Shown here: piece by piece, positions 36,538-48,960 of the stretch | Layout of the letters: each line of letters starts with the position of its first letter | Position numbering within the stretch: position 1 is the first letter of the stretch | Assembly (NCBI GenBank): GCA_963978545.1 | Contig: OZ021724.1 | Span: 33,436,433-33,500,432, forward strand | Source of the DNA: Linyphia triangularis | Taxonomy: Eukaryota > Arthropoda > Arachnida > Araneae > Linyphiidae | DNA: 64,000 bases | Reading direction: 5' to 3' | Position numbers and translations under genes: made by a program | Notes under the pieces: generated by a model | Databases searched by the model: none | What the model was told of the DNA's origin: nothing | The model's input: the letters and a program-made list of their open reading frames with translations, nothing else

Positions 36538-36855
36538 CAACCGATAACATGCATTTTCAATGATCCCATCATATATTACGAAGACCAATTTTCTAAATTC
36601 CTACGAACCGACGTCGCATGCATACCGTCCATATGATTTATTGTATGAAAAGACAAAAGAATGAGACGAATGCAAAGAAAGCAATTATTCGAAAAACTGT
36701 TCACTTTCCCGCCTCTGAACCGCACAACTACGCGGTTGTTTACTCTGCAAAGGCTGGGAAGAAATTTGTTACCTGTTCTTACCGTAGAAAAGAAGATATC
36801 AAAGCTCTGGCCGACTTTTTGATGTCCAATAAGGAACAAATGAGTACATTCCTAA
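36538..36855. other. upstream region of tRNA-Gly copy 1
   Basis: Somewhat G+C-richer than average. A 114-codon plus-strand frame (36618-36962) runs from here through the tRNA gene, so at least its end is not real coding. Its first part resembles no family I know, and an 87-codon frame lies on the opposite strand. Confidence 0.4.
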
Positions 36856-36927
36856 GCGTCGGTGGTATAACGGTTAGCATAGCTGCCTTCCAAGCAGTTG
36901 ACCCGGGTTCGACTCCCGGCCGACGCA
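36856..36927 (+). tRNA. tRNA-Gly (anticodon TCC), copy 1
   Basis: 72-nt gene with full cloverleaf. The acceptor GCGTCGG pairs with CCGACGC, with discriminator A and no encoded CCA. The anticodon arm GCTGC-CTTCCAA-GCAGT has anticodon TCC at 36889-36891, reading GGA glycine codons. The T arm CCGGG-TTCGACT-CCCGG is perfect. The internal boxes A (TGGTATAACGGTTAGC) and B (GGTTCGACTCC) serve RNA polymerase III. A ten-T run at 36934-36943, seven bases downstream, is a good terminator. No intron. The identical second copy is at 42922. Confidence 0.97.
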
Positions 36928-36933
36928 CATGTA

Positions 36934-36943
36934 TTTTTTTTTT
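36934..36943 (+). terminator. RNA polymerase III terminator
   Basis: Run of ten T residues just downstream of tRNA-Gly copy 1. Confidence 0.85.
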
Positions 36944-38785
36944 GCTTGCAATTATCGTTTAAAATTTAAATAAATGTTAACTTATAATAAGTCTTTTGCC
37001 TATCTTTTTCTGTTTAGACCACACAAATGAAACTGATTTGCTTAGACTAGAGAAGCTTTTATAACTTAAAAAAAAATAATAAAATACAAGAAACAGATCT
37101 GCATATATACGTTGGTTTCAATGGATTGGATAAATACATCGCAAGTGAATAACTAACAGGATATATCGTCAAATATATACTGATTATAACTATAAAATAC
37201 AATTAGATCTCTTCTTACTATGTTGAGATCTAATCAAAATCTTAGAATATTCCTAAAGACGGCAGAAACTGAACGTTCTAAAGGAAAATGTCAGTTCCGA
37301 CAATCCTGTGTATTTCCTATCAATAGATAATGCAGAATGATTTAGATTATAGTCTAAATTATATTATAACCAAAAAAAAGTTGCAGCCATATGTTTATCT
37401 AACATATAAACTGAAAATATGGACAAAGAAAAGTGGACAAGTTAGTTGCAAAGAAAGTCTATTGATCTTCTATAAAATGAATGCTATAGAAAATAGACAA
37501 TGTTTTAGAAATGATTCATTGCTTTTATATTTTCAGAGCAAATATTAAAACTCCCAAAAGTATCCTTATAAGCGAACAAAATAAGTTGCCTCATAAAAGG
37601 TATCTAAAAGTAATCTGAAGTTGTTTATTCAGCTTATATTTTCATCCTACTTTTTCTATCTTTTTTTGTAAACTCAAATTCAATATGATACTGTCTGAAA
37701 AGCAATATAGACCTATTTTATTTCATGTTAGCAATTTAAATCTGGAAACAGGGATCTCAATTAGTATACATGTAAGCACATACATCAATACTTGTTTCAT
37801 TGTGGACATATCACTAAAATAGATTTACAAAGTAGTTAAAATATAGTTAGTGAGTAAAAGTAAGTTTATAGGAATTGTTATGTCGAAAGAGCTACATCAG
37901 GGTTAGAGTGTTCCAAACCATTGTTACAACAATCAAATATCTTAAAAGATAATATTTGAAAGTATTCCAAACTGCTCTGCATTTTTGCTTCTCACATACT
38001 TGTTTGAGAAAACCCATGTAAGATTATTGCAAGTAGAATAAATAAGACAATTTCAGTTTCCATTTAAAAACAATTCAGTGTAAGTTTTCAACTTAATAAG
38101 TTGCTTACCTTTTATGCTTGTAACCTATTTATTTTCAAATTTTTGAAAAACATTCAAAACTAATAAAAATTGTTTGGCTAATAAATAAATTTTCAACAAA
38201 ACCTCAACATATAAAGCCTAAAGAAACCTTATAATGCACTATTACATATCTTAGTAACAAAGTAAACATATTTTTAGAACACATTTTAGAAATCAAAGAT
38301 TTGGGAGAAAATGACTCTTTAAATCTTTTAAACTTCAATTTAGTTTGTATGTGGAGGGCAAATCTGCGGAGCATCGCATCTAATCGAGCTGAAACGTAGC
38401 AGGTAGATTCGACGTCAATCACAATGCTTTCTATCAAGTTTTGGGTCTGTCCCTAGAAAGTCGCTTTTATTGTCACTGTGGAGGATTAAATAACCCCTTT
38501 GTCGTCATCCAATCTGGTTCTAATTTGGCAGATAAAGTCGTTATCGATGACATTGTATTCTATTAAGTTTTGGGGGCGACAAAAATAATTTAGTTCATGG
38601 CACGGAAACGATGATTTTCTTCTTAGTTCACTATGAAAACACAATCTGAGCTCAATATCTCTTAAATAAATTACAATTGAACATAAAAATTAATAAGGCA
38701 TAAAAAAGGATTTATATAAAAAAATTTGTTTTCATGAGTTCATTTTTTACACACTTTATTATAAGTCATTCAGTTTTGATGAGTA
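36944..38785. other. AT-rich stretch, nothing recognised
   Basis: Short frames only. No repeat ends or RNA gene seen between the tRNA gene and the first Helitron of the tandem pair. Confidence 0.6.
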
Positions 38786-40035
38786 TCTATAATAATAAAA
38801 TAAGCTGTGTGTCTGTCTGTCTGTGGCTCTGTGGATCACCTACTTAAAATTGGAGTAGAGCTCTGAAGTTTTCAACATAAGAAGTTTTGGCTTTCTAATT
38901 TTATGTATGTCTAACAGAATGTTAAAATTTTAATTAGTTCTTTTTTAATTAATTTATTTTTTACAAAGTAACTTCAAATAGAGTTACTGCTCTGAAATTT
39001 TCAACATAAGTAGTTTTAGCCTTCTAATTGGACTTTTGAAAAACAGAATGTAAAAATATTAGTTAGTTATTTTTTAATTAATTGACAATTTTTTTTACAA
39101 AACGACTTCTAATAGGGCTACAGTTCTGAAATTTCCAACATAAGTAGTTTTGGCCTTCTAATTGGTCTTTTGAAAAACAAAATTTTAAATTTTTATTTAG
39201 TTCTTTTTTAATTAATTATTTTAATTAATTAATAAATATTTTACAAAATGATTTCTAATATGGCTACAGCTCTCAAATTTTCAACATAAGTAGTTTTAGT
39301 TTTCTAATTAGACTTTTGAAAAACAGAATTTAAAATTTTTATTTAGCTCTTTTTTAATTTTTTTTTTTAATTAATTAATAAATATTTTACAAAACGTTTT
39401 TTAATAGGGCTACAGCTCTGAAAATTTCAACATAAGTAGTTTTGGCCTTTTAATTTTTTTTTTGAAAAACAGAATTTTAAGTTTTTTATTTGTTTTTTAA
39501 TTATTTTTTTAATTATTTTTTTAATTAATATTTTCACAAAAAGCTACTTCTAATTGGCCTAGAGTTTTAAAAGTTTCAACATAAGTAGTTTTGGCCTTCT
39601 AATTTTGCTTTCCACTACACGTGTTAAAATAATCTTAAAGGGGTGTTTTGTATTAACAATGATTTTTTTTTTTTTTGTGTGTGCCTTGATAGGGGAGAGG
39701 CTTCTAATATTAGGGCTTTACGTAGCAATTAAATTTTAGTGAGTGAAGCGAGCTTATGCTTACGCAATAATGAACCTTTCAGCTAGAGAAACGAGCTTAT
39801 TCTTGCATAGTAATGAACCTTTCAACGAGTGAAGTAAGCCTGTACTTATGTGTGAATGAACTTTTCAGCGAACGAAGCGAGCCCGATTTTGCGTAGCGAT
39901 GAACCTTCCTGCGAGCGAAGCTCCAAAAACTAGAACCTATACACCAATGACGGATTTCCGCAACGCGAGACCTTACAGCTAGCTAAAATATTGCACATGT
40001 TAAAATTTCGTAGCGAAGCACGGGTATTCTGCTAG
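38786..40035 (+). mobile_element. Helitron (non-autonomous), copy 3
   Basis: Starts A/TCTATAATAATAAAATAAG and ends CGTAGCGAAGCACGGGTATTCTGCTAG/T. The hairpin CGT(A)GC-GAA-GCACG lies 12 bases before the CTAG end. The interior is built of roughly 130-bp units with CTCTGAAATTTTCAACA and a 3' block of about five units of about 43 bp. No Rep/helicase frame. The next Helitron begins at the following base. Confidence 0.9.
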
Positions 40036-40998
40036 TCTATAATAATAAAACAAGCTGGTGTGTGTCTGTCTATCTGTGGCTCTGTGGATCTATAGAAACC
40101 TACTTAAAATTGTAGTAGAGCTCTGAAATTTTCAACACATGTAGTTTTGGCCTTCTAATTGTATACATCCCAAACCGAATGTTAAAATTTTAATTAGTTC
40201 TTTTTTAATTAATTTTTTTATTAATTAATAAACATGTTACAAAATGATATCTAATCGGACTACAGCTCTGCAATTTTCAACATAAGTAGTTTTGGCCTTT
40301 TAATTGGACTTTTAAAAAACACAATTTAAATTTTTATTTTGTTCTTTTTTAATTAATTTTTTTAATTAATTAATAAACATTTTACGATACGACTGCTAAT
40401 AGGGCTACAGCTCAGAAATTTTCAACACAAGTAGTTTTGACCTTCTAATTGACTAACAAAAAGAATGCTAAATTTTAATTTGTTTTTCAATTAATTTTTT
40501 TACAAAAAGCGACTTCGACTAGGCCTAGATCTCTGAAAGTTTCAACATAAGTAGTTTTAACCTCTAATTTTGCTTTCCATAAACACGTGTTAAAATAATA
40601 TTAAAGGGGTGTTGTATTATTGTGTTAAAGGGGAATTTTGTTTTTCTTGCCAAGGGAGAGGCTTCCAATATTAAGTCTTTACGTAGTAATAAGATTTTAG
40701 TGAGTGAAACGAGCTTATGCTTACGCAGCAATGAACCTTTTAGCGAGCGTAGAGAGCCTATGCTTGCATAGCAATGAACCTTTTAAAGAGTGAAATAAGC
40801 CTGTGTATATATGTGTCCATGAACTTTTCAGCAAACGAAGCGAGCTTGATTTTGAGTAGCAATGAACCTTCCTGCGAGTGAAGCGCCAAAAAACTGGGAC
40901 CTATACACGAATGATAGATTTTCGCAACGCGGGACTCTCAGCTAGCTAAAATATTGCACATGTTAAAATTTCGTAGTGAAGCACGAGTATTTAGCTAG
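40036..40998 (+). mobile_element. Helitron (non-autonomous), copy 4, abutting copy 3
   Basis: Starts TCTATAATAATAAAACAAGC directly after the CTAG of copy 3 and ends CGTAGTGAAGCACGAGTATTTAGCTAG/T. It has fewer interior units than copy 3, and the hairpin carries two changes. It is more diverged than a fresh duplicate would be. Confidence 0.88.
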
Positions 40999-42094
40999 TT
41001 ATAAAATAAAGTTACTTAATTTTGAACCACGTTCTAATATCCTATTGCTTTGAAACTTGATATAAGTAAGTCAACACGAATACAATATAATATTCAAAGA
41101 CAATTATTGCAAATTAATTCTTATTTGTAACTGATTATAAATAATTATCTTAAGCTGTGTTGATATTCATCACGACCAGAACCCTCACCATTGAACGAAG
41201 ACTTAAAAGTTTAATGTTATATTCTACAGAACGGAAAATACACAAAGTAATCATAGTTTATCTTCAACTACTTTTAAATATGTGTTGAATATTTAAAAGT
41301 AATTGACTAAAGACTGAAGCATTAACATAAACGGTTTCAAAATATTAGAAATACCTCTTGTTTGTAAGTTTAGTTGGTTACTTCAGTAATATATATTTAA
41401 CACACATTTAAAAGTAATCATAGAGAGAAAACTCATTTTTTTTTTTAAAAACTTTTTAGTGCGTTTATTAAAATCATGTTTCCAAAAGTTTTTTTTTTTT
41501 TTTTTTCTCTCGCTCTTGTGTACTGACTTTTTCTCTAAACAAAAATTTCTGGCGTAAGAGTTGGTAAACGTTTTTAAATCATTACAATTATCTTCAATAT
41601 TTATTCATCACATTTCTCCAAAGTTACTTTGCTATCCTTCAATATAAATGTATCTCATTACCGATTTAACTAAATCTTCACACGCCATCATAAAGTAACC
41701 AGTTGTCACAACTTTGGTTACCTTGAACTTTAAACAAAAAGCTTCCTCGGTTTGTTGTGAGCGTGTTAACTTGGATACGTTTGATACGCAATGAAACCTT
41801 TCGATTTTCTCCTGCATATTTAATTATTCTGCGAAGTACAGGTTCAAATCCTATTCCAACTTAATGAACCGATCAATTGACTTTTTCGCTATCTTCCATG
41901 TCGTACAAATAAGGTTTTCAAAAGAAGGCGAAGAATAGAAATTTGAATTTTGCGTTAACAAAACATTTCCCAAAAGAATTTTTTTACGAATTCTTTGTTT
42001 TAGTATTATCAGAATAACTTTATTATCATAAAAATATTGCAATTATATTTATCACAATTAGTGTCCGGTTTTTTCGTTTTTTGACAGCTGGACC
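40999..42094. other. AT-rich stretch, nothing recognised
   Basis: T-runs at 41438 and 41489-41504. Two minus-strand frames of 61 and 63 codons (41632-42042) have no recognisable features. Confidence 0.55.
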
Positions 42095-42577
42095 TGGTCT
42101 AGAAAAAATGTATGTCTGTGTGTACGTGGGCAGCATAACTCTCGAATGAATTGACTTATGATATTCAAATTTGGAGTATGGGTTAGTGGTAGCCATGGGA
42201 CATACTATTAAAGTTTTCGACCAAATTGCTCATACCATACATCCGAAATTCCCGCAAAAATGCTATAAAAGCTTAAAAAGCTGAAAAACGAATGTCTTCA
42301 ACACAAAGCTCTTTTCCCTCGAACATCGCTCATAAACAAACGTGTTTTTCTTCTTCTCTATTTCACTTACAAGAAAGGATAATGTAAGAATTATATCGAA
42401 AAGTATATCGCCCATTTTGGCAGCGTTGATTTTTTCGACCAAAGTCCTATATAAGAAATACTTTTACCAAACTTTTTTTTTCTAAACGAATGATAAAAAT
42501 ATACAAACGGTGGATAACACCAATCCACGTCAGTATATTAGTGTAATTGAAAGTTGTGCGAATGTTCACACCCCTAG
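42095..42577 (+). mobile_element. family A Helitron-like element, copy 4 (5' truncated)
   Basis: Aligns with the 3' two thirds of family A, from TGGTCTAGAAAAAATGTATG onward, with GTGTAATTGAAAGTTGTGCG before the end CACCCCTAG at 42577, followed by T. The 5' part is missing or too diverged. Confidence 0.7.
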
Positions 42578-42921
42578 TTTCATATGAATCTGTGAATACA
42601 AAAAGAAAGGAAGTATTACACTTAGAATTCTAAGTAATCTTTAGCATATAAAATGAATGTTTCTGTATGAGCGGTTTTTTTCTGTTATTCTATAAAAAAG
42701 TGGTAAAATGCTTCAAGAAATTAAATTATAAGAAATTTAAGTATAAATCCATACTGGGGAAGAACACAATGCAAAGCAAGTTTCTCCTCCTCTCTCCCTT
42801 TCTTCCTTTTTCTCCTTTCTTTCTCTCTCTCCTTCTCTTATTCTTCTTTTAATTTATTTGATCGGGATCCATCGACCTATTTTGCTGTGTTTCAATAAGG
42901 AAAAATGCATAGTATTTCAAA

Positions 42922-42993
42922 GCGTCGGTGGTATAACGGTTAGCATAGCTGCCTTCCAAGCAGTTGACCCGGGTTCGACTCCCGGCCGACGCA
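42922..42993 (+). tRNA. tRNA-Gly (anticodon TCC), copy 2
   Basis: Identical over all 72 nt to the gene at 36856-36927, with anticodon TCC at 42955-42957. The flanks are unrelated (upstream TATTTCAAA against ATTCCTAA), so the two are a dispersed pair and not a recent long duplication. A five-T run at 43004-43008 can terminate transcription. Both are true tRNA genes and not SINE heads, since no SINE body follows. Confidence 0.97.
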
Positions 42994-43721
42994 ATAATCT
43001 TTATTTTTATTACAGTGACCATCAATTCTAGTTTCGGTGCTATAATATTTTAGTATTTAAAAACAAGGCTAACTTATTTATAAATTTCTTCAGTGTTTGT
43101 TAGTTGTTAGTAACATTTTTATTTTCATAGTACTTTGTTGTTTTACAAATAGAAACAATTAAGTAAATGCGAATTAAGGAAGCGTGCGTAGTCTTTACTT
43201 GGTAAATAATTCAAGTTTCATGCAAACACATTCAGGATTTTTCAACGTTTTCTTCACCTTAAATATCGAAAACAGTCTGCACAAACGTCATTAATACATA
43301 CTTGTTATTTAAACATCTTTAATTTTCTTTTAATGTTTCTACGCATTCCATTGAGAAACTAAATTAGGCTCATTTGATAAAATGTTGTTTCCAATTGAAA
43401 TCATTATGGACATTTTAGCATATTATTTCGTAATTAGTCCTATAACACTACCAACAGTAGTGTATGACCTAATAATCAGCTACATCAATCGTATCAGATT
43501 TTTCTAAACTCTTTTTGATCATACACACATAGTAAAAATTAATCCTTTACATAGAGATCCTTACATAGTAGACTAACCACAACATATAGACAGCAACTTT
43601 GGCAGCTCCCCCCCCCCCCTTCATCCACTCTTGCCACTTTTTAATTTCCTATAGCCCTCACTTTCACTCCCCGCCCACCTAGTAGAAGCAAAGTTTGTCG
43701 ATGAAAAATCCTCCCCACAAA
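42994..43721. other. AT-rich stretch, nothing recognised
   Basis: Poly-C run at 43609-43619. No gene between the tRNA gene and the next Helitron. Confidence 0.55.
43004..43008 (+). terminator. RNA polymerase III terminator
   Basis: Five T residues, 11 bases downstream of tRNA-Gly copy 2. Confidence 0.7.
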
Positions 43722-43830
43722 TCTCTCTATATATAAGGCAAAGCCCTCACTCATTCACTCACTCACTCACTCACTTACTCACTCACTCATTCATCACTAA
43801 TTCTCTAACTTCCCTCATGTACATATCTCT

Positions 43831-45150
43831 GAAAATTGGTACAAATATCAACAATGGTAAGCATAGAAAAAGTAAGCTATTCCGATCTCGATTAACTCAC
43901 TTTAAGGGGTCGAAAAGGGCTTAAACGTTCCAAACGAAGGATATTCGAATGTCCCACTTCCCATTCGGTCACAACTCTGAAAATTGGAACAAATATTAAC
44001 AATAGAAAAAGTAAGCTATTCCGATCTCGATTAACTAACTTTAAGGGGTCGAAAAGAGGTTAAACGTTCCAAACGAGGGATATTCGAATGTCCCACTTCC
44101 CATTTGGTCACGTTAGGCCACGAGGTTGCGGGTTCGAGTCCCGTGTTAGGCATGGGTGTTTGTAAATGTATGTTGGCTTGTCAAATGACGAATGTTTCGG
44201 CGCATTATAGCTCTCGCGTTGCTGACGGTGCCAGATAATCTGAAAACAACCAACCCATTTGGTCACAATTCTGAAAATTGGTGCATATATTAACAAAGGT
44301 AAACATAGAAAAAGTAAGCTATTCGATATCGATTAACCGCTTTAAGGAGTAGAAAAGGGGTTAAACGTTCCAAACGAGGAATATTCGAATGTCCCACTTC
44401 TCATTTGGTCACAACTTTGAAAATTGATGCAAATGACAACAAAGACAAATATAGAAAAAGTAAGTTATTTTTTATCGATTAAGCAATTTTAATGGGTCGA
44501 AAAGGGTTTAAACGTCCCAAACAAGGGATATTCGAATGTCTCACTTCCCATTTGGTTACAACTCTGAAAATTGGCACAAATATTAACAATGGTAAACATA
44601 GAAAAAGTAAGCTATTCCGATCTCGATTAACTAACTTTAAGGGGTCGAAAAGGGGTTAAACGTCCCAAACGAGTGATATTCGAATGTCCCACTTCCCATT
44701 TGGTCACAATTCTGAAAATCGGTGCATATATTAACAATGGTAAACATAGAGAAATTTAGCTATTCTAATCTCGATTAACCCTCTTTAAGAGGTGGAAAAG
44801 GGGCTAAACGTTCCAAACGAGGTATATTCGAATGCCCCATTTGTCACATGGTCACAACATTGAAAATTTTGCGAATGACAAAAAAGCCAAACATAAAAAA
44901 GTAAGCTATTCCGATCACGATTAACCCTCATTAAGGGTGGAAAAGGGGTTAAACGATCCAAACGAGAGATATCCGAATGACCCACTTCCAATGTTATCAA
45001 AATTCTGATATTTGGTGCAAATGTAAAGAAGGGAAAATATAGTAAAAATTAGTTATTAAAAATTAGTTATTAGTTAAAATTATTAAAAAGATCCAAAGGG
45101 TTCTAAACAGGGGATAATCAAATGTCTCACTTCCAATATATTCTCAATTA
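43831..45150 (+). repeat. tandem repeat of about 147 bp, eight units
   Basis: Units beginning GAAAATTGGTRCAAAT start at 43831, 43979, 44273, 44419, 44566, 44714, 44862 and 45007. Spacings are 145-148 bp, apart from one of 139 once the SINE and its duplication are removed. Each unit has AAAGTAAGCTATTCCGATC and CGAATGTCCCACTTCCCATT. Divergence increases towards the 3' end. Confidence 0.88.
44112..44253 (+). mobile_element. 5'-truncated tRNA-derived SINE
   Basis: 142 bp with box B-like GGGTTCGAGTCCC and the body and tail (ATAATCTGAAAACAACCAA) of the SINE at 5807, but no box A. Flanked by a perfect 13-bp duplication CCCATTTGGTCAC at 44099-44111 and 44254-44266. Without box A it could not easily be re-expressed. 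Confidence 0.88.
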
Positions 45151-45314
45151 TTAATTTTGGGGGAAATGTCAACAAAGGAAAGTTCCTATTTTGATCATTT
45201 AAATTGTCGGGATCGAAATGGAAGCAAGCGTCTGAAGTGTAGTATAAATGAATATCTATTGATTGCTAAATGCACATGGTAAAATTTCGTAGCGCAGTAC
45301 GGGTATTCAGCTAG

Positions 45315-46083
45315 TATTCTATATTTATAATGCATCAAGTCTTTAAAACTCGCATACTATAGTAGGCCCAATATTGGTGCAACCATTTTATCCTATGGCG
45401 ATGTTCAAAATCGCTCTTGAGTCTCTAACCTCTTGAAACCAATAACTTTTAAATGTGTGTGTAAAAATGTTTTGAAAATAGTATTTGTATTTATTACTTT
45501 ACGCTGTAAATTTTAAGAAACGTAATTATTCGTAATTGACTAATCTTGAGAAAAATGTGGTCATATTTAAAAAAATTTCCTAAAGTGAAAATGCACAATT
45601 ATGATAAATAAATTAAATACACAAACATTTTAAAATAAAACTATTATCATACAAATTCAACATAATAAAAGCAAAATAGCATGCATATAAATTAGCCTTC
45701 GAGTAATTCTCGATTCATTAATTCATTCTTGAAATATGATGCAATGACGATAAGAGGTAAGGTGTGTATGTATAGTATACTCACATAATACAGTATGGCT
45801 TGATTATCTGTCAAAGGGGCTTTAAATTTACCATTTATAAAAATATATATAGATATTTGTTTTATTTTTTTTTATTTTCTTGTACCCTTAGTTTCTTCAC
45901 TAGCTATTTGAATTAATCCTTTATGATCCAACTTTTTTTGTTAAAGCTAATAAAAAGTAATTTTAAATTTTATGTTTTCGTTATTTTTTAATGACACAAA
46001 ATATAATTCGAAGTCCGTCTATCCGTCTCACTGGTGAAAATATCTTCATGAATTATCTGTCAATCTACTATTACGATACAAAA
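45315..46083. other. AT-rich stretch, nothing recognised
   Basis: No gene or repeat terminus recognised. Confidence 0.6.
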
Positions 46084-46838
46084 CTAGGAGTGTGGAACAT
46101 CGCACAACTTTCAATTACACTATATTACTGGGATTTGTGTCATTTACCGTTGTTATATTTCCATCATTCGTTTAGAAAAAATGGCCAGTTTGACGATATT
46201 GTTTGCGATAATTCTTTATAGGTCTTTAAAAAAAAAAAAACTTTGTCAAAATGGTGCTTTTGGCAATATACTTTTCAATAATTCTTATATTATCCTTTCT
46301 TATAAGTGAAACTGAAAAGAGGAGAAAAACGATCGTTGATGAGCTATGTTCAAGCAAAGAGAACTCTGTGTCGAAATCATTCGTTTTTCAACTTTTTACG
46401 CCTTTACAGCAATTTTACGGAAATTTCGGAGATGGGGATATTTAGAACACCTTAAGAGGCATTACCATAGCGATTTTAATCAAAATCGTTTGAACTGTTT
46501 CTCAGTAATCATTGAAAAATATGATTTTTTCAATGGCAGATACCTTATGCGCATGTTCGATTTTTAAAAAAAAAAAAAAAACCTTAATGGTAGGTCCCAT
46601 GGTCACCACCTACCCGCGCACCAAATTTGAACATCGTAAATTAAATTGTTCGGGAGTTATGCTGACTACAGACACACATACAGACATTTTTTCTAGATCA
46701 CTTTTTTGAAATCGGGATGTTCCAAAACGTAGAGAGATGGGGGGGGGGGGGGGAATCGATTTTTTTTTTTTTAAACAAATACTATACTTTCATTACCCTA
46801 TGTAATACATATGGGTAATTGAAAGTAAAAAGTAATGA
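46084..46838 (-). mobile_element. family A Helitron-like element, copy 5
   Basis: Nearly complete. On the minus strand it starts TCATTACTTTTTACTTTC near 46838 and ends CCACACTCCTAG at 46084, followed by T. Both subterminal inverted repeats (ACTTTCAATTACCC and GTGTAATTGAAAGT) are intact. A poly-G run lies at 46740-46753. This copy supplied the uninterrupted sequence used to place the SINE in copy 1. Confidence 0.77.
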
Positions 46839-48960
46839 GTGAAAACTCACGTGCTCACCAATCGGGTACTGAACACTCGACGTGCAATTATTCACGTTAG
46901 ATGTATGTTTTTCATACTTTTGAATCTGGCCTTACATACTTCATTGATTCATTATTGCCTTTTGGGGGAAAAAATTACTTCACTTTTACAATTTTAAAAT
47001 TGTTTTTTTTTTTCCCTTTAATTACTTCATTTGAAACACACGCATTTGATACCTTTTCGTGATCCCCCAAAACATTAACTGGCAATCCACTAGTAGGTCG
47101 TGACCCTCAATTTGGGAAACGTTGTCATAGAGAATAACTTATCAAAATAATGCCTAAGATTGAGTAATAATACCTTCACAAAGGTTTTTGATTTTATAGA
47201 TTGTAAGCGTTAAAATAATCTAGATCTTTGCAATGGAAGATTTGGAAAAGTTTCTTGAAATGATTGTGAAACAACCGCAAGAACCACGACTTGTGATAAA
47301 GAAATATAAGTGAGAAGTGAACATCGTAATTGTACTGTCACTTACAAAGAAGGTTTAAACCACCGCGTTGCACCGCAACCATCAGAAATACTGTATTTTG
47401 CTAATTTGCTAATTTTATTTTAACACATTCCTGTTGCTTTAACCACAATATTGCAAAGAAAGAATAGGTCAAACTTTGTGTGAAGATTAGATAAACATAA
47501 AGAGTGTATTAGTAGGCCTATGACGTTTATACTCAAAATATATGGGGAAATGTTAAAGAGTTCAGCAGCCATATTATTTACATTCTTGAAATTTTTTATT
47601 TCAAAATACTTTTTTCCCCCCAGCTAGGTAAAAAACATAAATCATAATAGGAAGTAATCACTTAAGAAGTAGGTAATTTTCTGGTTAGTTCACGAGAGGT
47701 ATTTTCAGGGACTAGAATGCTAGATATCATTATTCTGTATATATCTCGAAGGGATCTATTGGGAGATATATCGTTGATTTATGCAATCTATTGGATTCAC
47801 TGTGTGGATTATGTCGTCATCTATGTATATCTTTGCAATATATTAAAAAAATTTGAGAAAGTATCCATTTTTTACGACTAAATACTATTAAAAAATAGTA
47901 TTTTGATTAAAAACAAATAGCCAGAGAGAAATGTAGATATGTTTGATAAAATAAGAACCTTGTATGACAGTTTCATTTGGAGAAAAAGTTTAACATAACA
48001 TCATAAAATGACAATTAATGTTAATTCGGTCTAAAAATATTCTCCCGGAAGTAATTTACTCTTAATAATTCTTACGCCGAGTCATTAATTTCTAAATTAA
48101 TTTACATAATGATGCTTCATGGAAACTGGTATCAAGCTGTTAGTTAAGTTTGCGACGAACAATGTGGTTTCGAAATAAGTCTAATGACGGCATCGACAGT
48201 GTAGCTTTTAGTTACTTCTACATTACTTACAGTATATTAATGATTATTTCACAGTTTAATGGTTTGTAATGATTTCCATCTGCCTATTCTCATCTTTAAA
48301 ACTGAGATCAAATTACGAGTTGCAAAGAAAACGTAAAGATTAATTCATGATAATGATATTCAAAACTGAATTAAGAGAATTTATTATTAATATAATTTTA
48401 ACGTCTTAAAAAATTATTCATTGTTATTATTTTTTTCATCATCATTATTTATAATTATTATTGTTCTAAATTTTAAAGCCAAATTACTTAACCACAATAT
48501 ACGATAGAATTATCCTTGTTAAATTTTCTCAAAAGCATCTATAAGGATCAAAACAAATTAACAGTTTTTATACCATTTTTTGGCAAATAAAGATCACACA
48601 AAATTACTTGTTGAAGTTTTAGTTACATGATTTGAAAATGAAAATTTGTAAATGTCTTATGCTACTTCTATTATGTTGAGCAAAATATGATTTTTAGTGA
48701 AACTTAATCGTCATTAATACAAATTTTTAATGTTATTTTTACAAATGCTAAACAAATAGAAAAGTTACAATTTATTCGAACGTGATAAACTCATTCAGGT
48801 CGCACTCACTTGATACCGATAACTAGCACCATGAAGACGATTATTAGCAGATTATTTTTTCAGTTATGTTAATATATAGAGTAATGTAATTTCCATCGTA
48901 TATTTATCCGGTATTTTCACAAAGAAATTAGAAAAGTTAGAATAATTAACTAGAGAAGCT
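46839..48960. other. AT-rich stretch, nothing recognised
   Basis: Short frames, T-runs and several AT-rich palindromic words near 48400-48480. No gene seen. Confidence 0.6.

Larger units (their letters stand above)
43722..45314 (+). mobile_element. Helitron with 147-bp internal tandem repeats
   Basis: Starts A/TCTCTCTATATATAAGGCAA, followed by a (CACT)n tract at 43747-43790, and ends CGTAGCGCAGTACGGGTATTCAGCTAG/T at 45314. The hairpin CGTA-GCGCAG-TACG precedes the end. The last 35 bases match the shorter Helitrons here, so the same machinery probably moved both, but the interior differs. No coding region. Confidence 0.87.

Noticed and set aside
36618..36962. 114-codon plus-strand frame, the longest in the window
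   Set aside because: It runs straight through the tRNA-Gly gene and overlaps an 87-codon frame on the other strand; no recognised family.
43747..43790. (CACT)n tract considered as an independent microsatellite or CRISPR-like repeat
   Set aside because: It is the normal 5' part of the Helitron starting at 43722; no spacers are present.
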